A stretch of 64,000 nt of DNA from Zhouia amylolytica (GTDB lineage: Bacteria; Bacteroidota; Bacteroidia; Flavobacteriales; Flavobacteriaceae), in NCBI RefSeq assembly GCF_900116365.1, contig NZ_FPAG01000001.1:149079-213078 (forward strand), read 5' to 3'. This document shows positions 27,977 through 36,505 of the stretch, piece after piece. Numbering within the stretch: the first letter of the stretch is position 1; the number at the start of each line of letters is the position of its first letter. The notes beneath the pieces were generated by a model. That model made no database searches. It saw only the letters and a program-made list of their open reading frames with translations, and was not told where the DNA came from. Made by a program: the position numbers and the translations under genes.

Positions 27977-30028
27977 ATGTCTAAGAAGTATACTATAACT
28001 GCAGCTTTACCATACACAAACGGGCCGATACATATTGGCCATTTAGCCGGTGTTTATGTTCCGGCCGATATTTACTCTCGTTATTTACGTTTAAAAGGGA
28101 ACGATGTAGCCTTTATTTGCGGTAGTGATGAACATGGGGTAGCCATACCGATGAAAGCAAAAAAGGAAGGGGTAAGTCCGCAAGAAGTTATAGACAAATA
28201 CCATGGTATCATTAAAAAGTCATTCGCAGATTTTGGAATTTCTTTCGATAATTACTCCCGTACTTCGGCTGAGATTCATCATAAAACTGCCTCTGAATTC
28301 TTCAAGAATCTATATGAGAAAGGAGAATTCATAGAGGAAGTTACCGAGCAATTATACGATGATGAGGCTAAGCAATTCTTAGCTGACAGATTTGTAACCG
28401 GAACCTGTCCGAAGTGTGGTAACGAAGAAGCTTACGGGGATCAGTGTGAGCAATGTGGTAGTTCTTTAAATGCCACTGACCTTATCAACCCAAAATCTAC
28501 GATAACCGGATCCAAACCAGTTTTAAAAGAGACAAGGCATTGGTTCTTACCATTGGATAAGTATGAACCATTTTTAAGAAAATGGATCTTAGAAGGACAC
28601 AAGAAAGACTGGAAACCAAACGTTTACGGGCAAGTAAAAAGCTGGATTGATGAAGGTTTAAAGCCTCGTGCAGTAACTCGTGATTTGGATTGGGGGATTC
28701 CTGTACCAGTTGAAGGTGCTGAAGGAAAGGTTTTATATGTTTGGTTTGACGCTCCTATCGGTTATATTTCATCAACCAAGGAATGGGCTGAACGTGAAGG
28801 AAAAGACTGGGAGCCTTATTGGAAAGATGAAAACACCAAACTGGTGCATTTTATCGGGAAAGACAATATTGTTTTTCACTGTATCATTTTCCCAAGTATG
28901 TTAGAGGCTCATGGAGATTATATACTTCCTGATAATGTTCCTGCTAATGAGTTTTTGAATTTAGAAGGCAATAAACTCTCCACTTCCAAAAACTGGGCTG
29001 TTTGGCTACACGAATACCTGGAAGAGTTTCCGGAGAAACAAGATGTTTTACGTTATGTATTAACAGCTAATGCTCCTGAAACCAAGGACAATGATTTTAC
29101 CTGGAAAGATTTCCAATCTCGCAACAATAGTGAGTTGGTAGCGATCTTTGGTAATTTTATCAACAGGGTTGTGGTATTAACGAACAAATATTACAACGGT
29201 GTGATTCCGGAGCCTGGAGCCTTTAGTGAAGAAGATCAGAAGACGTTGGAGGAGTTGAAAGCTGCCCCTGGTATTATAGAATCATCCCTGGAGCGCTATC
29301 GCTTCAGAGAGGCCTCTCAGGAACTTATGAATGTAGCCAGACTGGGTAATAAATACCTGGCAGATGCAGAGCCCTGGAAGCTTATCAAAACCGACGAGGA
29401 ACGTGTTAAAACGATTATGTTTACGGCCTTGCAAATTGCTTCTGCTTTGGCTGTTCTGAGTGAACCATTCCTACCATTTACAGCAACTAAATTGAAACGA
29501 ATGCTAAACCAGGAAGGTTCTTTAAAGTGGACTGATGTTGCTTCTAAAGAGGTGTTAATTCCTGCCAATCATCAGGTAAATAAGAGTGAGTTGCTGTTCA
29601 CTAAAGTTGAGGATGCTGATATTCAGAAGCAGTTAGACAAACTGGAAGCGACTAAAAAAGCTAACGAACAAGCTAATAAGAGCCTGGAACCTATAAAAGA
29701 CACTATTACCTACGAAGATTTTGCTAAACTCGATATGAGAGTCGGAACCATCGTAGAAGCCGATAAAATGCCTAAAGCTAAAAAGCTTTTGGTTTTAAAG
29801 GTTGATACAGGACTTGACACCAGAACTATTGTATCTGGTATTGCCGAGCATTTTAAGCCAGAAGATATTGTAGGTAAAAAGGTAACTGTTTTGGTAAATT
29901 TAGCTCCGAGAAAACTCAGAGGTGTAGAAAGTGAAGGGATGATCTTAATGACTGAGAATGCTGAAGGAAAACTTGTATTTGTTAATCCCGATGAAGCTGA
30001 TACACCTAGCGGGGTTACTATAAATTAA
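27977..30028 (+). CDS. metG: Methionine--tRNA ligase
   Basis: 683 residues from the ATG at 27977. Class I synthetase with HIGH at 19-22 ([11 protein letters not shown]), a zinc knuckle with four Cys ([18 protein letters not shown], about 145-162), the catalytic LSTSK (KMSKS counterpart, in NKLSTSKNW, about 340), anticodon helices with FGNFINR, and a C-terminal EMAP/Trbp111-like tRNA-binding OB domain (about 580-683: [33 protein letters not shown]). Full-length, dimerising form. The HDAC-like gene follows 10 bp downstream and may be co-transcribed. Confidence 0.97.
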   Translation: MSKKYTITAALPYTNGPIHIGHLAGVYVPADIYSRYLRLKGNDVAFICGSDEHGVAIPMKAKKEGVSPQEVIDKYHGIIKKSFADFGISFDNYSRTSAEIHHKTASEFFKNLYEKGEFIEEVTEQLYDDEAKQFLADRFVTGTCPKCGNEEAYGDQCEQCGSSLNATDLINPKSTITGSKPVLKETRHWFLPLDKYEPFLRKWILEGHKKDWKPNVYGQVKSWIDEGLKPRAVTRDLDWGIPVPVEGAEGKVLYVWFDAPIGYISSTKEWAEREGKDWEPYWKDENTKLVHFIGKDNIVFHCIIFPSMLEAHGDYILPDNVPANEFLNLEGNKLSTSKNWAVWLHEYLEEFPEKQDVLRYVLTANAPETKDNDFTWKDFQSRNNSELVAIFGNFINRVVVLTNKYYNGVIPEPGAFSEEDQKTLEELKAAPGIIESSLERYRFREASQELMNVARLGNKYLADAEPWKLIKTDEERVKTIMFTALQIASALAVLSEPFLPFTATKLKRMLNQEGSLKWTDVASKEVLIPANHQVNKSELLFTKVEDADIQKQLDKLEATKKANEQANKSLEPIKDTITYEDFAKLDMRVGTIVEADKMPKAKKLLVLKVDTGLDTRTIVSGIAEHFKPEDIVGKKVTVLVNLAPRKLRGVESEGMILMTENAEGKLVFVNPDEADTPSGVTIN

Positions 30029-30037
30029 CTAATAACG

Positions 30038-30946
30038 ATGGGCATGTTAAAAATAGCTTATCATCCCATATACAAACATCCATTGCCTGAGGGACATCGA
30101 TTTCCTATGATCAAATATGAATTGCTCCCTCAGCAATTACTCCATGAAGGCACGTGTGGTCCGGAGAACTTTTTTACCCCTGAATTTCCGGAAGAGGAGC
30201 ACATTTTAAGAGTTCATGATGAGGAATATTATCGAAACTTGATCAACTTGAGCTTAGATGCCAGAGCCGCTCGCAAAACCGGATTCCCACTTTCCAAAGA
30301 ATTAGTAGAACGCGAAGTTATTATTGCCGATGGCACTATTAAGGGATGTGGTTATGCGCTTAAGCATGGAATTGCCATGAATATAGCAGGAGGCACCCAT
30401 CATGCCTATACTTCACACGGAGAGGCCTTTTGTTTGCTTAATGATCAGGCTATAGGGGCTCGATACCTCCTTCATGAGAAGCTGGCGAAAAAAATACTGA
30501 TTATTGATCTGGATGTACATCAAGGTAATGGTACGGCCGAAATTTTCCAATCGGATCGGGATGTGTTCACCTTCTCGATGCATGGTAAGAACAACTATCC
30601 ATTCCGAAAAGAAAAGAGTGATCTGGACATTGAACTTCACGATGGCATTCAGGATGAAGAGTATTTAACCATTTTAAAAGACACACTTCCGTCTTTAATA
30701 AAGAAGGTAAATCCTGATTTTGTGTTCTATCTTTGCGGAGCTGATGTTTTAGCCACGGATAAACTCGGAAAATTAGGGCTGAGTATTGAAGGATGTAAGG
30801 ATCGTGATGCCTATGTTCTTGATTTGCTTCACAAAGCTAAAATTCCGGTACAATGCAGTATGGGTGGCGGTTATTCACCCGATATTAAATTAATTGTAGA
30901 AGCTCATGCAAACACTTACAGATTGGCTCAGGAAATTTACTTCTAG
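30038..30946 (+). CDS. Histone deacetylase-family amidohydrolase
   Basis: 302 residues (an ATG at 30044 is an equal start candidate). HDAC/acetoin-utilisation fold: GGTHHAYTSHGEAFCLLND (catalytic His pair), ILIIDLDVHQGNGTAEIF (Zn ligands Asp and His), FSMHGKNNYP, and CGADVLATDKLGKLGLS (third Zn Asp). It lacks the transition-state Tyr loop of true HDACs in the usual place as far as I can see. The cytoplasmic substrate may be an acetylated small molecule or Lys. Follows metG by 10 bp; its end overlaps the PAP2 gene by 41 bp. Confidence 0.9.
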   Translation: MGMLKIAYHPIYKHPLPEGHRFPMIKYELLPQQLLHEGTCGPENFFTPEFPEEEHILRVHDEEYYRNLINLSLDARAARKTGFPLSKELVEREVIIADGTIKGCGYALKHGIAMNIAGGTHHAYTSHGEAFCLLNDQAIGARYLLHEKLAKKILIIDLDVHQGNGTAEIFQSDRDVFTFSMHGKNNYPFRKEKSDLDIELHDGIQDEEYLTILKDTLPSLIKKVNPDFVFYLCGADVLATDKLGKLGLSIEGCKDRDAYVLDLLHKAKIPVQCSMGGGYSPDIKLIVEAHANTYRLAQEIYF

Positions 30947-31787
30947 CAAAAAGTCTATTTTCTTTTTACTGGTCCTTTTAATTATATCAACTCATGGGTA
31001 TTCCCAAGATAAGAACAGCCATGCTGATGATAAAACCACCTGGCAACATTTCACCTACGATATGGGCAATGTTTTTGGTGGGATGGGTTACGCATATAGC
31101 AGGCCTTTTCATTGGGATAAGAAAAGCTGGCTGACCTTTGGAGGTGTTGCCGGAGGTACCATGCTATTATACACTATTGACGAACCGGCGAAAACCTATT
31201 TTGAGGATCAAAAAGAAGACATCCCTCAATTTATAAGGGATTACGGATGGTATTACGGGAGTCCTCAAAACAACTATATGCTTACGGGCGTTGTCTACCT
31301 GACCGGTTTATTTACTAAAAATGAGAAACTACGAAGAACCGGGGTGTTACTCATCTCCTCTGCTTCAGCTGCAGGCTTGTTACAACAAGTAAGCAAATAT
31401 ACTTTTGGAAGAGCGCGACCGAGAACGGGAGAACAAAAGAATACTTTCATTCCATTTTCGGATGATGCCGATTACCATTCCTTCCCATCGGGGCATACGA
31501 TTCTGGCATTCACCAATGCTTATGCCATCGCAAAACAATTTAAGAATCCGTGGGTGAAGGCAGGTATCTATACGGTTGGTTTGGTTCCGGGGATCTCCAG
31601 GTTATGGGAGGGTGCTCATTGGTTAAGTGATGTTGGCCTCAGTGTTGCCATCAGTATTTTTACTGTTGAAGCAATCGACAAATACCTCGACAGCAAATAC
31701 GATGAAAAATATAATTCCAAACAAAAGAAAACAGATTGGAGTTTAAGTTTTGGCCCCGGTACTGTTGGCGTTGTTGTTCATTTTTAA
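30906..31787 (+). CDS. PAP2-family phosphatase
   Basis: 293 residues. Signal-like helix (KKSIFFLLVLLIISTHGYSQ, about 15-34). The three phosphatase motifs are KYTFGRARPRT (about 165-175), SFPSGHTILAF (about 195-205) and SRLWEGAHWLSDV (about 237-249), with the catalytic His in the third. Acts on lipid phosphates at or outside the inner membrane (undecaprenyl pyrophosphate or phosphatidate are typical). The start lies inside the end of the HDAC-like gene (41-bp overlap), suggesting translational coupling. Confidence 0.9.
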   Translation: MQTLTDWLRKFTSSKKSIFFLLVLLIISTHGYSQDKNSHADDKTTWQHFTYDMGNVFGGMGYAYSRPFHWDKKSWLTFGGVAGGTMLLYTIDEPAKTYFEDQKEDIPQFIRDYGWYYGSPQNNYMLTGVVYLTGLFTKNEKLRRTGVLLISSASAAGLLQQVSKYTFGRARPRTGEQKNTFIPFSDDADYHSFPSGHTILAFTNAYAIAKQFKNPWVKAGIYTVGLVPGISRLWEGAHWLSDVGLSVAISIFTVEAIDKYLDSKYDEKYNSKQKKTDWSLSFGPGTVGVVVHF

Positions 31788-31866
31788 TCTGCTTCTAAAT
31801 AGCCTATTGCGCTTAGAATTGTTCCTTTTATTGTGTAACTTTACGTAAATCGCAAAATATCATATT

Positions 31867-32385
31867 ATGTTATCAGATAAAATTGAATCATTATTAAACC
31901 TACAGATAAGACGTGAAGCCGAATCGGCCCAAATCTATCTGGCCATGGCTTGTTGGGCAGAAGTAAAAGGGTTAGAGGGAGTTGCTCAATTTATGTACAA
32001 GCAGTCCGATGAGGAGCGTATGCACATGCTCAAGCTTATCAAGTTCATTAACGAACGTGGAGGGCACGCTAAAATATCAGAGTTAAAAGCTCCTAATATA
32101 ACCTTTAACTCTTTCCAGGAGATGTTCAAGGAATTATACGATCATGAGGTATTCGTTACCAATAGTATTAATGAATTGGTACATGAAACACTTCAGCAGA
32201 AGGACTATACTACCCACAACTTTTTACAGTGGTACGTAGCAGAACAGATTGAAGAAGAAGCTATGGCAAGAACCATCCTCGACAAAATAAATATAATTGG
32301 TGACGATAAAAGTGGATTGTATCTGTTTGACAGAGACATCCAGCAACTATCGGTAACCAGCTCAGCTTCAAATTCTTTAGAATAA
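31867..32385 (+). CDS. Ferritin
   Basis: 172 residues, four-helix ferritin. Ferroxidase ligands visible: Glu in REAESAQIYLAMACWAE (about 17), Glu-Glu-His in QSDEERMHM (about 50-54), Glu near ETLQQKDY and Gln/Glu in WYVAEQIEEEA (about 125-131). No haem-binding Met of bacterioferritin is obvious, so this is the FtnA type for cytoplasmic iron storage. A -7-like TAACTTTA lies at 31836-31843. It sits upstream of the Lys/Cys-rich small protein, a possible partner in metal handling. Confidence 0.93.
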   Translation: MLSDKIESLLNLQIRREAESAQIYLAMACWAEVKGLEGVAQFMYKQSDEERMHMLKLIKFINERGGHAKISELKAPNITFNSFQEMFKELYDHEVFVTNSINELVHETLQQKDYTTHNFLQWYVAEQIEEEAMARTILDKINIIGDDKSGLYLFDRDIQQLSVTSSASNSLE

Positions 32386-32387
32386 AT

Positions 32388-32411
32388 TTTAACAACTGAA
32401 AATATGTTAAA
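32388..32411 (+). terminator. Weak hairpin after ferritin
   Basis: TTTAACA (32388-32394) and TGTTAAA (32405-32411), 10-nt loop, with only a short T-rich tail. It may attenuate rather than end transcription before the next small gene. Confidence 0.3.
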
Positions 32412-32467
32412 GTTTATTTAGATTTAATATAAACAACTATATTTGTCCCAGCAAAACACGAATTAAG

Positions 32468-32644
32468 TTGGGCAAGAAGAAAGACAAGAAGAAGAAGGAG
32501 AAGAAAGAGAAAAAGAAGCTTGAAAAGATTGAAGCCAAAACAAAGAAAGGCTGTAAATCTAAATGCTGTAAAAAATATACCAAGGGAGAACACAAACGGT
32601 GCAAACGATGCCCGATGTTTGATCTTCTTAAAAAAGCTGCATAG
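32468..32644 (+). CDS. 58-residue Lys-rich protein with C-terminal Cys motif
   Basis: TTG start at 32468, stop at 32642-32644; no ATG or GTG is available in the open stretch upstream. Residues 1-27 are almost only Lys, Glu and Asp (MGKKKDKKKKEKKEKKKLEK), followed by a compact Cys cluster GCKSKCCKKYTKGEHKRCKRC and PMFDLLKKAA. Five Cys in 20 residues suggest metal or nucleic-acid binding. I recall similar short proteins in flavobacteria without known role. A strong terminator follows 8 bp after the stop, which supports a real transcript. It lies between ferritin and the copper locus. Too short for usual gene finders; on the opposite strand it gives a spurious hydrophobic frame. Confidence 0.65.
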   Translation: MGKKKDKKKKEKKEKKKLEKIEAKTKKGCKSKCCKKYTKGEHKRCKRCPMFDLLKKAA

Positions 32645-32651
32645 CCATAAA

Positions 32652-32686
32652 GGACCGTCTAATACTGTTTTAGACGGTCTTTTTTT
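32652..32686 (+). terminator. Terminator after the Lys/Cys-rich small gene
   Basis: GACCGTCTA (32653-32661), 9-nt loop, TAGACGGTC (32671-32679), then eight T in a row. Confidence 0.9.
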
Positions 32687-32802
32687 ATGCCTTCCCACAC
32701 ATTGCCATTCCTCAATTATTTATCGAATATCTTATATATCCAAGCAGGGAGCAATTAATATCCGAACCTAACATTATGCATGCCATTGGTATACGCTATT
32801 AT

Positions 32803-32868
32803 AAGGATATTATAGGGATATAATGGGGATAATATGGGGATAACATGGGGATAACATGGGGATAACCT
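32803..32868 (+). repeat. 11-bp tandem array (GGGGATAACAT type)
   Basis: Six consecutive 11-bp units: AAGGATATTAT, AGGGATATAAT, GGGGATAATAT, GGGGATAACAT twice, GGGGATAACCT. The 3' units are nearly identical and the 5' ones diverged. Confidence 0.9.
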
Positions 32869-33043
32869 TGCTTTTTGTAAGAATTTACCACGCTTATGTA
32901 ATGCTGTTACCTTTTGGTATTTTGCCTGGTTATTTAATGTATCTCAGGATGGAAAATTTTTTGAATACTGGAATTCGATTGGATCTTACCTGGGGAGATA
33001 TGATTACCATCAGGGTTTTGGCAATGGGATGTTATTAAACTAA
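32855..33043 (+). pseudogene. Possible C-terminal gene remnant
   Basis: 62 open codons ending in TAA at 33041, with no start codon before the last few residues. The translation is protein-like (FWYFAWLFNVSQDGKFFEYW, then GRYDYHQGFGNG), rich in aromatic residues. Its 5' end runs into the tandem array. A terminator follows at once. Family not recognised. Confidence 0.3.
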
Positions 33044-33071
33044 AAAGGTTGTCTTTTCAGACAACCTTTTT
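33042..33071. terminator. Bidirectional terminator of the copper-type operon
   Basis: AAAAAGGTTGTC (33042-33053) pairs with GACAACCTTTTT (33060-33071), 6-nt loop. A and T runs on both sides. It lies 8 bp beyond the stop of the HMA lipoprotein gene. Confidence 0.9.
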
Positions 33072-33079
33072 AATGTATT

Positions 33080-33547
33080 CTAGTGCATGGTGTGTTCACC
33101 ATCGTGACCATGATCGTCTGCCTTTTTCTCACCAGACTGATTCATTTCCATTGCATGGTCGTATTGACAACATCCAGGCAATTCTTTATAAGCCTCTTCA
33201 CTAGCATTTACTTTTTCAGTATCATATCCTGAAGCTGCGATTGCTGCATGTATTACATCTAAATCTGTTTTAGAATCATCGAAACTTACGTCGATCTTCT
33301 TTTTATCCTTATCCCAGGTAGCTTTATCTACTCCGTCAACACCTAGGGCAGCTGTTTCGATAGTTTTTTTGCACATGCCACAGTTACCTCTTACACCAAA
33401 AGAAACATCAGCCATAGCCATTTCTCCTGCATCACTCTGTACTTGCTCTGTTTCTGCTGTAGCATTGTTTTCTGCTTTTTTCTCACTTTTACATGCTGTA
33501 AAAGCAATAGCGGCAACCATTGCCACACTCATAATGATACGTCTCAT
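33080..33547 (-). CDS. HMA-domain lipoprotein (metal chaperone-like)
   Basis: 155 residues. Lipobox FTAC (Cys19), an acidic linker, then a heavy-metal-associated domain (about 46-115) with GNCGMCK (C56, C59). After it an extra GCCQYDHAME segment and a His-rich tail (DDHGHDGEHTMH), both possible metal ligands. Lipid-anchored in the envelope, it probably binds Cu(I) and hands it to the adjacent CusB/CusA-like pump. Last gene of the minus-strand efflux operon, 22 bp after the CusB-like gene. Confidence 0.87.
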   Translation of the reverse strand: MRRIIMSVAMVAAIAFTACKSEKKAENNATAETEQVQSDAGEMAMADVSFGVRGNCGMCKKTIETAALGVDGVDKATWDKDKKKIDVSFDDSKTDLDVIHAAIAASGYDTEKVNASEEAYKELPGCCQYDHAMEMNQSGEKKADDHGHDGEHTMH

Positions 33548-33569
33548 AGTTTTAAATTTAAATTAATTA

Positions 33570-35252
33570 TTATTGAATTGTTTTAGTTACTTCTCCACAA
33601 CTTAACATGGCGTCGCCATAATAAGGGTTTAAAACCTTATCTTCTTTACTTAACCAATATGCGCCCTGGTTACTATCGGCCATCGGGCAATATTGAACAT
33701 ATAAGGTATCCTGTAATTCCTGAAAGTTACTCACCATGGCGATCATGTTCTCAGACAGGATTTTAAAATGGCTTCGCTGAGTTTCCAGATCTTTACTATT
33801 AGATACGGTTTCCAACATTTTACGGATGACATCCACATGTTGTTGTTCCATTTTACCGAGGCTTGCCGTTTTGATATCCGACAGAGCTCCAAGTGCATTT
33901 TTAGCCTCACCCTGAGCTTGCCCTGCATTAGATGCTACCAATACATCTTTTAGTTTCAAATAAGCTTCCATTACCGGCATAAAGTCTTCTTGAAAACCGG
34001 TGGTCAGGGTCATCTCCATGCTCATTCCATCTTCGTGGTTCATCATAGATTTCTTTCCTTGAAGCTGGGCTGCTGCATCGACGGTAAAGGTTCCGTTTAT
34101 GACCACCTCATCTCCAAATTCAAGTCCTTTGGTAATAACATAGCTATCTCCTGAGGTACTTCCGATGGTTACTTCTCTCATTTCAAAAACAGGCTCGTCT
34201 TTACCTGCTTTCACGTATACCAGGGATCTCTTACCGGTCCACAGCACAGCACTTTTCGGTACACTTATGAAGCTTTTTCCGCTTTGTTCTACACCTTCAA
34301 AAGCTCCTTCCACGAACATCCCCGGTTTAAACAGTCCGTTTTTATTTCTAAGGTCGGCTCTTACAGTTACCGTCCTGGTGGTACTGTTCAGTACAGGATC
34401 AATAAAGCTCACTTTAGCCTCGAATTCTTCATTAGGGTATGCTTTGGTTCTGATGGTTATTGTTTGTCCTTTTTTAAGGGAAGCGATTTGATTTTCATAA
34501 GCATCAAACTCAGCCCAGACTGTTCCCAGATCAGAAACCTTGTATAAGACCTGTCCTTGTTTCACATAGTCCCCTTCTTCCACCATTTTTTCCGTAACCA
34601 CTCCAGAGGCATTGGCATATACCGGAATGTTTTCTTTAACCTTACCCGAAGCCGCTATATCCTCAATTTGTTTATCGGATAATTTCCAAAATTTGAGTTT
34701 ATTTTTAACTGCTTTATACAATTGGGGTTGACTTTCCTTTAGTTTAGCTGCGGTAATCAACTCTTGTTGTGCTGAAAGCAATTCCGGAGAATAAATGAGT
34801 GCGAGAAGCTGGCCTCTCTTCACTTGTTCGCCCGTAAAGTTCACGTAAAGTTTTTCAATTCTTCCACTGAAGTGTACGGTTTGGGTTGCATTTGCCTTTT
34901 CACTTTCTTTTATTTTACCTGACAGTCGCAACATGCCATCGGCATTAACTTCACCTACCACAGCAGTTTGAATATTTGCCAGTGCCATGGCATTGCTTGT
35001 CATTTTGAACTGATTCGCTGCCAGTCCGTCTGCTGCCGCATCTGCCGGAATCAGGTCCATACCACAGATCGGGCAGGCACCTGGTTCTGGTTGCATTATT
35101 TGAGGGTGCATGGAGCAGGTCCACATTTGATCTGCTTGTTCACCGGCGTGATCGTGTCCGTCTTCAGCAGCCGTTGACTGATTACCAAAAAAGATGTAAC
35201 CAAGCGCCAACCCTGCAATAAAGATTACTATAAATACGATATACTTTTTCAT
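33570..35252 (-). CDS. CusB-like RND efflux adaptor with heavy-metal-binding and DUF3347 domains
   Basis: 560 residues, longer than a plain adaptor because of two additions. N-terminal membrane anchor (4-22), His-rich GHDHAGE, then a metal-binding module WTCSMHPQIMQ..CPICGMDL (about 43-68). The adaptor core (about 80-400) has barrel-sandwich and hairpin parts (FSGRIEKLYVNFTGEQVKRGQLL, GVVTEKMVEEGDYVKQGQVLY). The C-terminal part (about 415-560) is DUF3347-like and ends with YCPMADSNQGAYWLS and MLSCGEV. It links the inner-membrane pump to the outer-membrane channel and collects periplasmic copper. 13 bp after the TolC-like gene. Confidence 0.93.
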   Translation of the reverse strand: MKKYIVFIVIFIAGLALGYIFFGNQSTAAEDGHDHAGEQADQMWTCSMHPQIMQPEPGACPICGMDLIPADAAADGLAANQFKMTSNAMALANIQTAVVGEVNADGMLRLSGKIKESEKANATQTVHFSGRIEKLYVNFTGEQVKRGQLLALIYSPELLSAQQELITAAKLKESQPQLYKAVKNKLKFWKLSDKQIEDIAASGKVKENIPVYANASGVVTEKMVEEGDYVKQGQVLYKVSDLGTVWAEFDAYENQIASLKKGQTITIRTKAYPNEEFEAKVSFIDPVLNSTTRTVTVRADLRNKNGLFKPGMFVEGAFEGVEQSGKSFISVPKSAVLWTGKRSLVYVKAGKDEPVFEMREVTIGSTSGDSYVITKGLEFGDEVVINGTFTVDAAAQLQGKKSMMNHEDGMSMEMTLTTGFQEDFMPVMEAYLKLKDVLVASNAGQAQGEAKNALGALSDIKTASLGKMEQQHVDVIRKMLETVSNSKDLETQRSHFKILSENMIAMVSNFQELQDTLYVQYCPMADSNQGAYWLSKEDKVLNPYYGDAMLSCGEVTKTIQ

Positions 35253-35265
35253 TGTTCTGAATATT

Positions 35266-36495
35266 TTATTTAGTCAATGACTCTAAGGCAGCCTTACTAT
35301 TGTGATATGCAGTAAGGGCCTGTAAGGTTGATAATTGATATTTTAAAATTAGTTGTTGTACCTCTAAAACCTGTTCGAAATCTATGGTTCCTGTTTGATA
35401 GGTCGTTAGGATCACTTGTTCGGCCTGTTTCGCCTGGTGCACATTCTCTGTCTGGGTACTGATGGTACGTTTAGCATTATTCAATGCTGCGAGGTTATCT
35501 TCAAACAGGGTTTCCAGTTCATTTTCAGCATCTATCTTTGTATTTGCCAGAGCTTCCTGTTGTAACTGCAATTGTTTTCTTTTAGAGGTAAATTTCTTTG
35601 AAAACAATGGAATGGACAGATTCACCATAGGCATTACGATATCTTTTCCATTATCCGGCATCACCATATCTCTCTCATCCACAAACACATAATCTAATCC
35701 GACACCAATAGACGGGGCATTTTCTTTAGTAGCCGCCAGTTCCGATTGGGCGGTAGCTTCCTTCATTGCTTCAATTTTAAGCAGCTTCGGGTTATCAATA
35801 AGATTTTCTTTACTGAAAACCTCCTGAGTTACTTTTAAGGTATCTACGATCTTTACTTCTTCTAATATACTTCTATTCAGCAGTAAGTTAAAACCTTTTA
35901 TATCTGAAACCAACTCTTCATTGACTACCTCTTTTTGATTTTTAAGTTCATTTATCTGAATTCGAATTTTTAGCACATCGACCATGGTGGTTCGGTTGTT
36001 TTCAAGTTCATTCAGTGCTAACTCCTCATAGGTCTTTAAGATATTCAGGTTTTCCTCAATAATTTCTATAGAGGCCTTTTTTTCATAAAGCTTATAATAG
36101 GCTTGTTTAACTTTCAGGGTAATATCTCGGGTGGTACTTCCCAGTTCGAAACGGTCACTTTCGGCTAAAGCTCCTGAAGCCTGTTTCTTTGCCTTCAAGG
36201 TTCCGAACCACGGAAACATCTGTGAAGCCGATAGTTTGGCTCTTTGCGGGCCCACCCTTGTTTCTGCTTCCTGAACAAAATATCCGCCTCCAATGGTGGT
36301 ATTCGGAATACTTCCCACTTCGGATACTGCTTCCAGACTACTTTCATAGGTTAATTGCTTCGCCTGCAATTTCGGACTATTCTTTAAAGCTATATTGACA
36401 TAGGCCTCTAGGTCTTGCCCCATTGCGGCAGTATTGACCAAAATCAAAACACCTACCAGGCTCATCCATTTTTTTACGTCGCTTGTATTTTTCAT
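35266..36495 (-). CDS. TolC-family outer-membrane efflux channel (CusC-like)
   Basis: 409 residues, signal peptide to about 26 (ending AAMGQ), then alternating long helices and strands of the outer-membrane efflux family: LEAYVNIALKNSPKLQAKQLTYES, KQAYYKLYEKKASIEIIEENL, TTYQTGTIDFEQVLEVQQLILKYQ. No lipobox is seen, unlike E. coli CusC. Forms the exit duct of the tripartite pump. It lies between the pump gene (10 bp upstream) and the adaptor gene (13 bp downstream), so it is certainly in the operon. Confidence 0.92.
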   Translation of the reverse strand: MKNTSDVKKWMSLVGVLILVNTAAMGQDLEAYVNIALKNSPKLQAKQLTYESSLEAVSEVGSIPNTTIGGGYFVQEAETRVGPQRAKLSASQMFPWFGTLKAKKQASGALAESDRFELGSTTRDITLKVKQAYYKLYEKKASIEIIEENLNILKTYEELALNELENNRTTMVDVLKIRIQINELKNQKEVVNEELVSDIKGFNLLLNRSILEEVKIVDTLKVTQEVFSKENLIDNPKLLKIEAMKEATAQSELAATKENAPSIGVGLDYVFVDERDMVMPDNGKDIVMPMVNLSIPLFSKKFTSKRKQLQLQQEALANTKIDAENELETLFEDNLAALNNAKRTISTQTENVHQAKQAEQVILTTYQTGTIDFEQVLEVQQLILKYQLSTLQALTAYHNSKAALESLTK

Positions 36496-36505
36496 ATCAC
36501 GCTAT

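Larger units (their letters stand above)
32687..33079. other. Gene-free interval with tandem array and gene remnant
   Basis: About 390 bp without an intact gene. It holds an 11-bp tandem array (32803-32868), a 62-codon open stretch without start (32855-33043) and the terminator at 33042-33071. Confidence 0.7.

Noticed and set aside
32414..32698. Hydrophobic 94-codon frame on the minus strand
   Set aside because: It is the reverse complement of the Lys-codon run of the small Lys/Cys-rich gene; Phe/Leu richness is forced by AAG/AAA codons, and it crosses the terminator hairpin.
32803..32868. Tandem array as CRISPR
   Set aside because: 11-bp units without spacers and no cas genes nearby.
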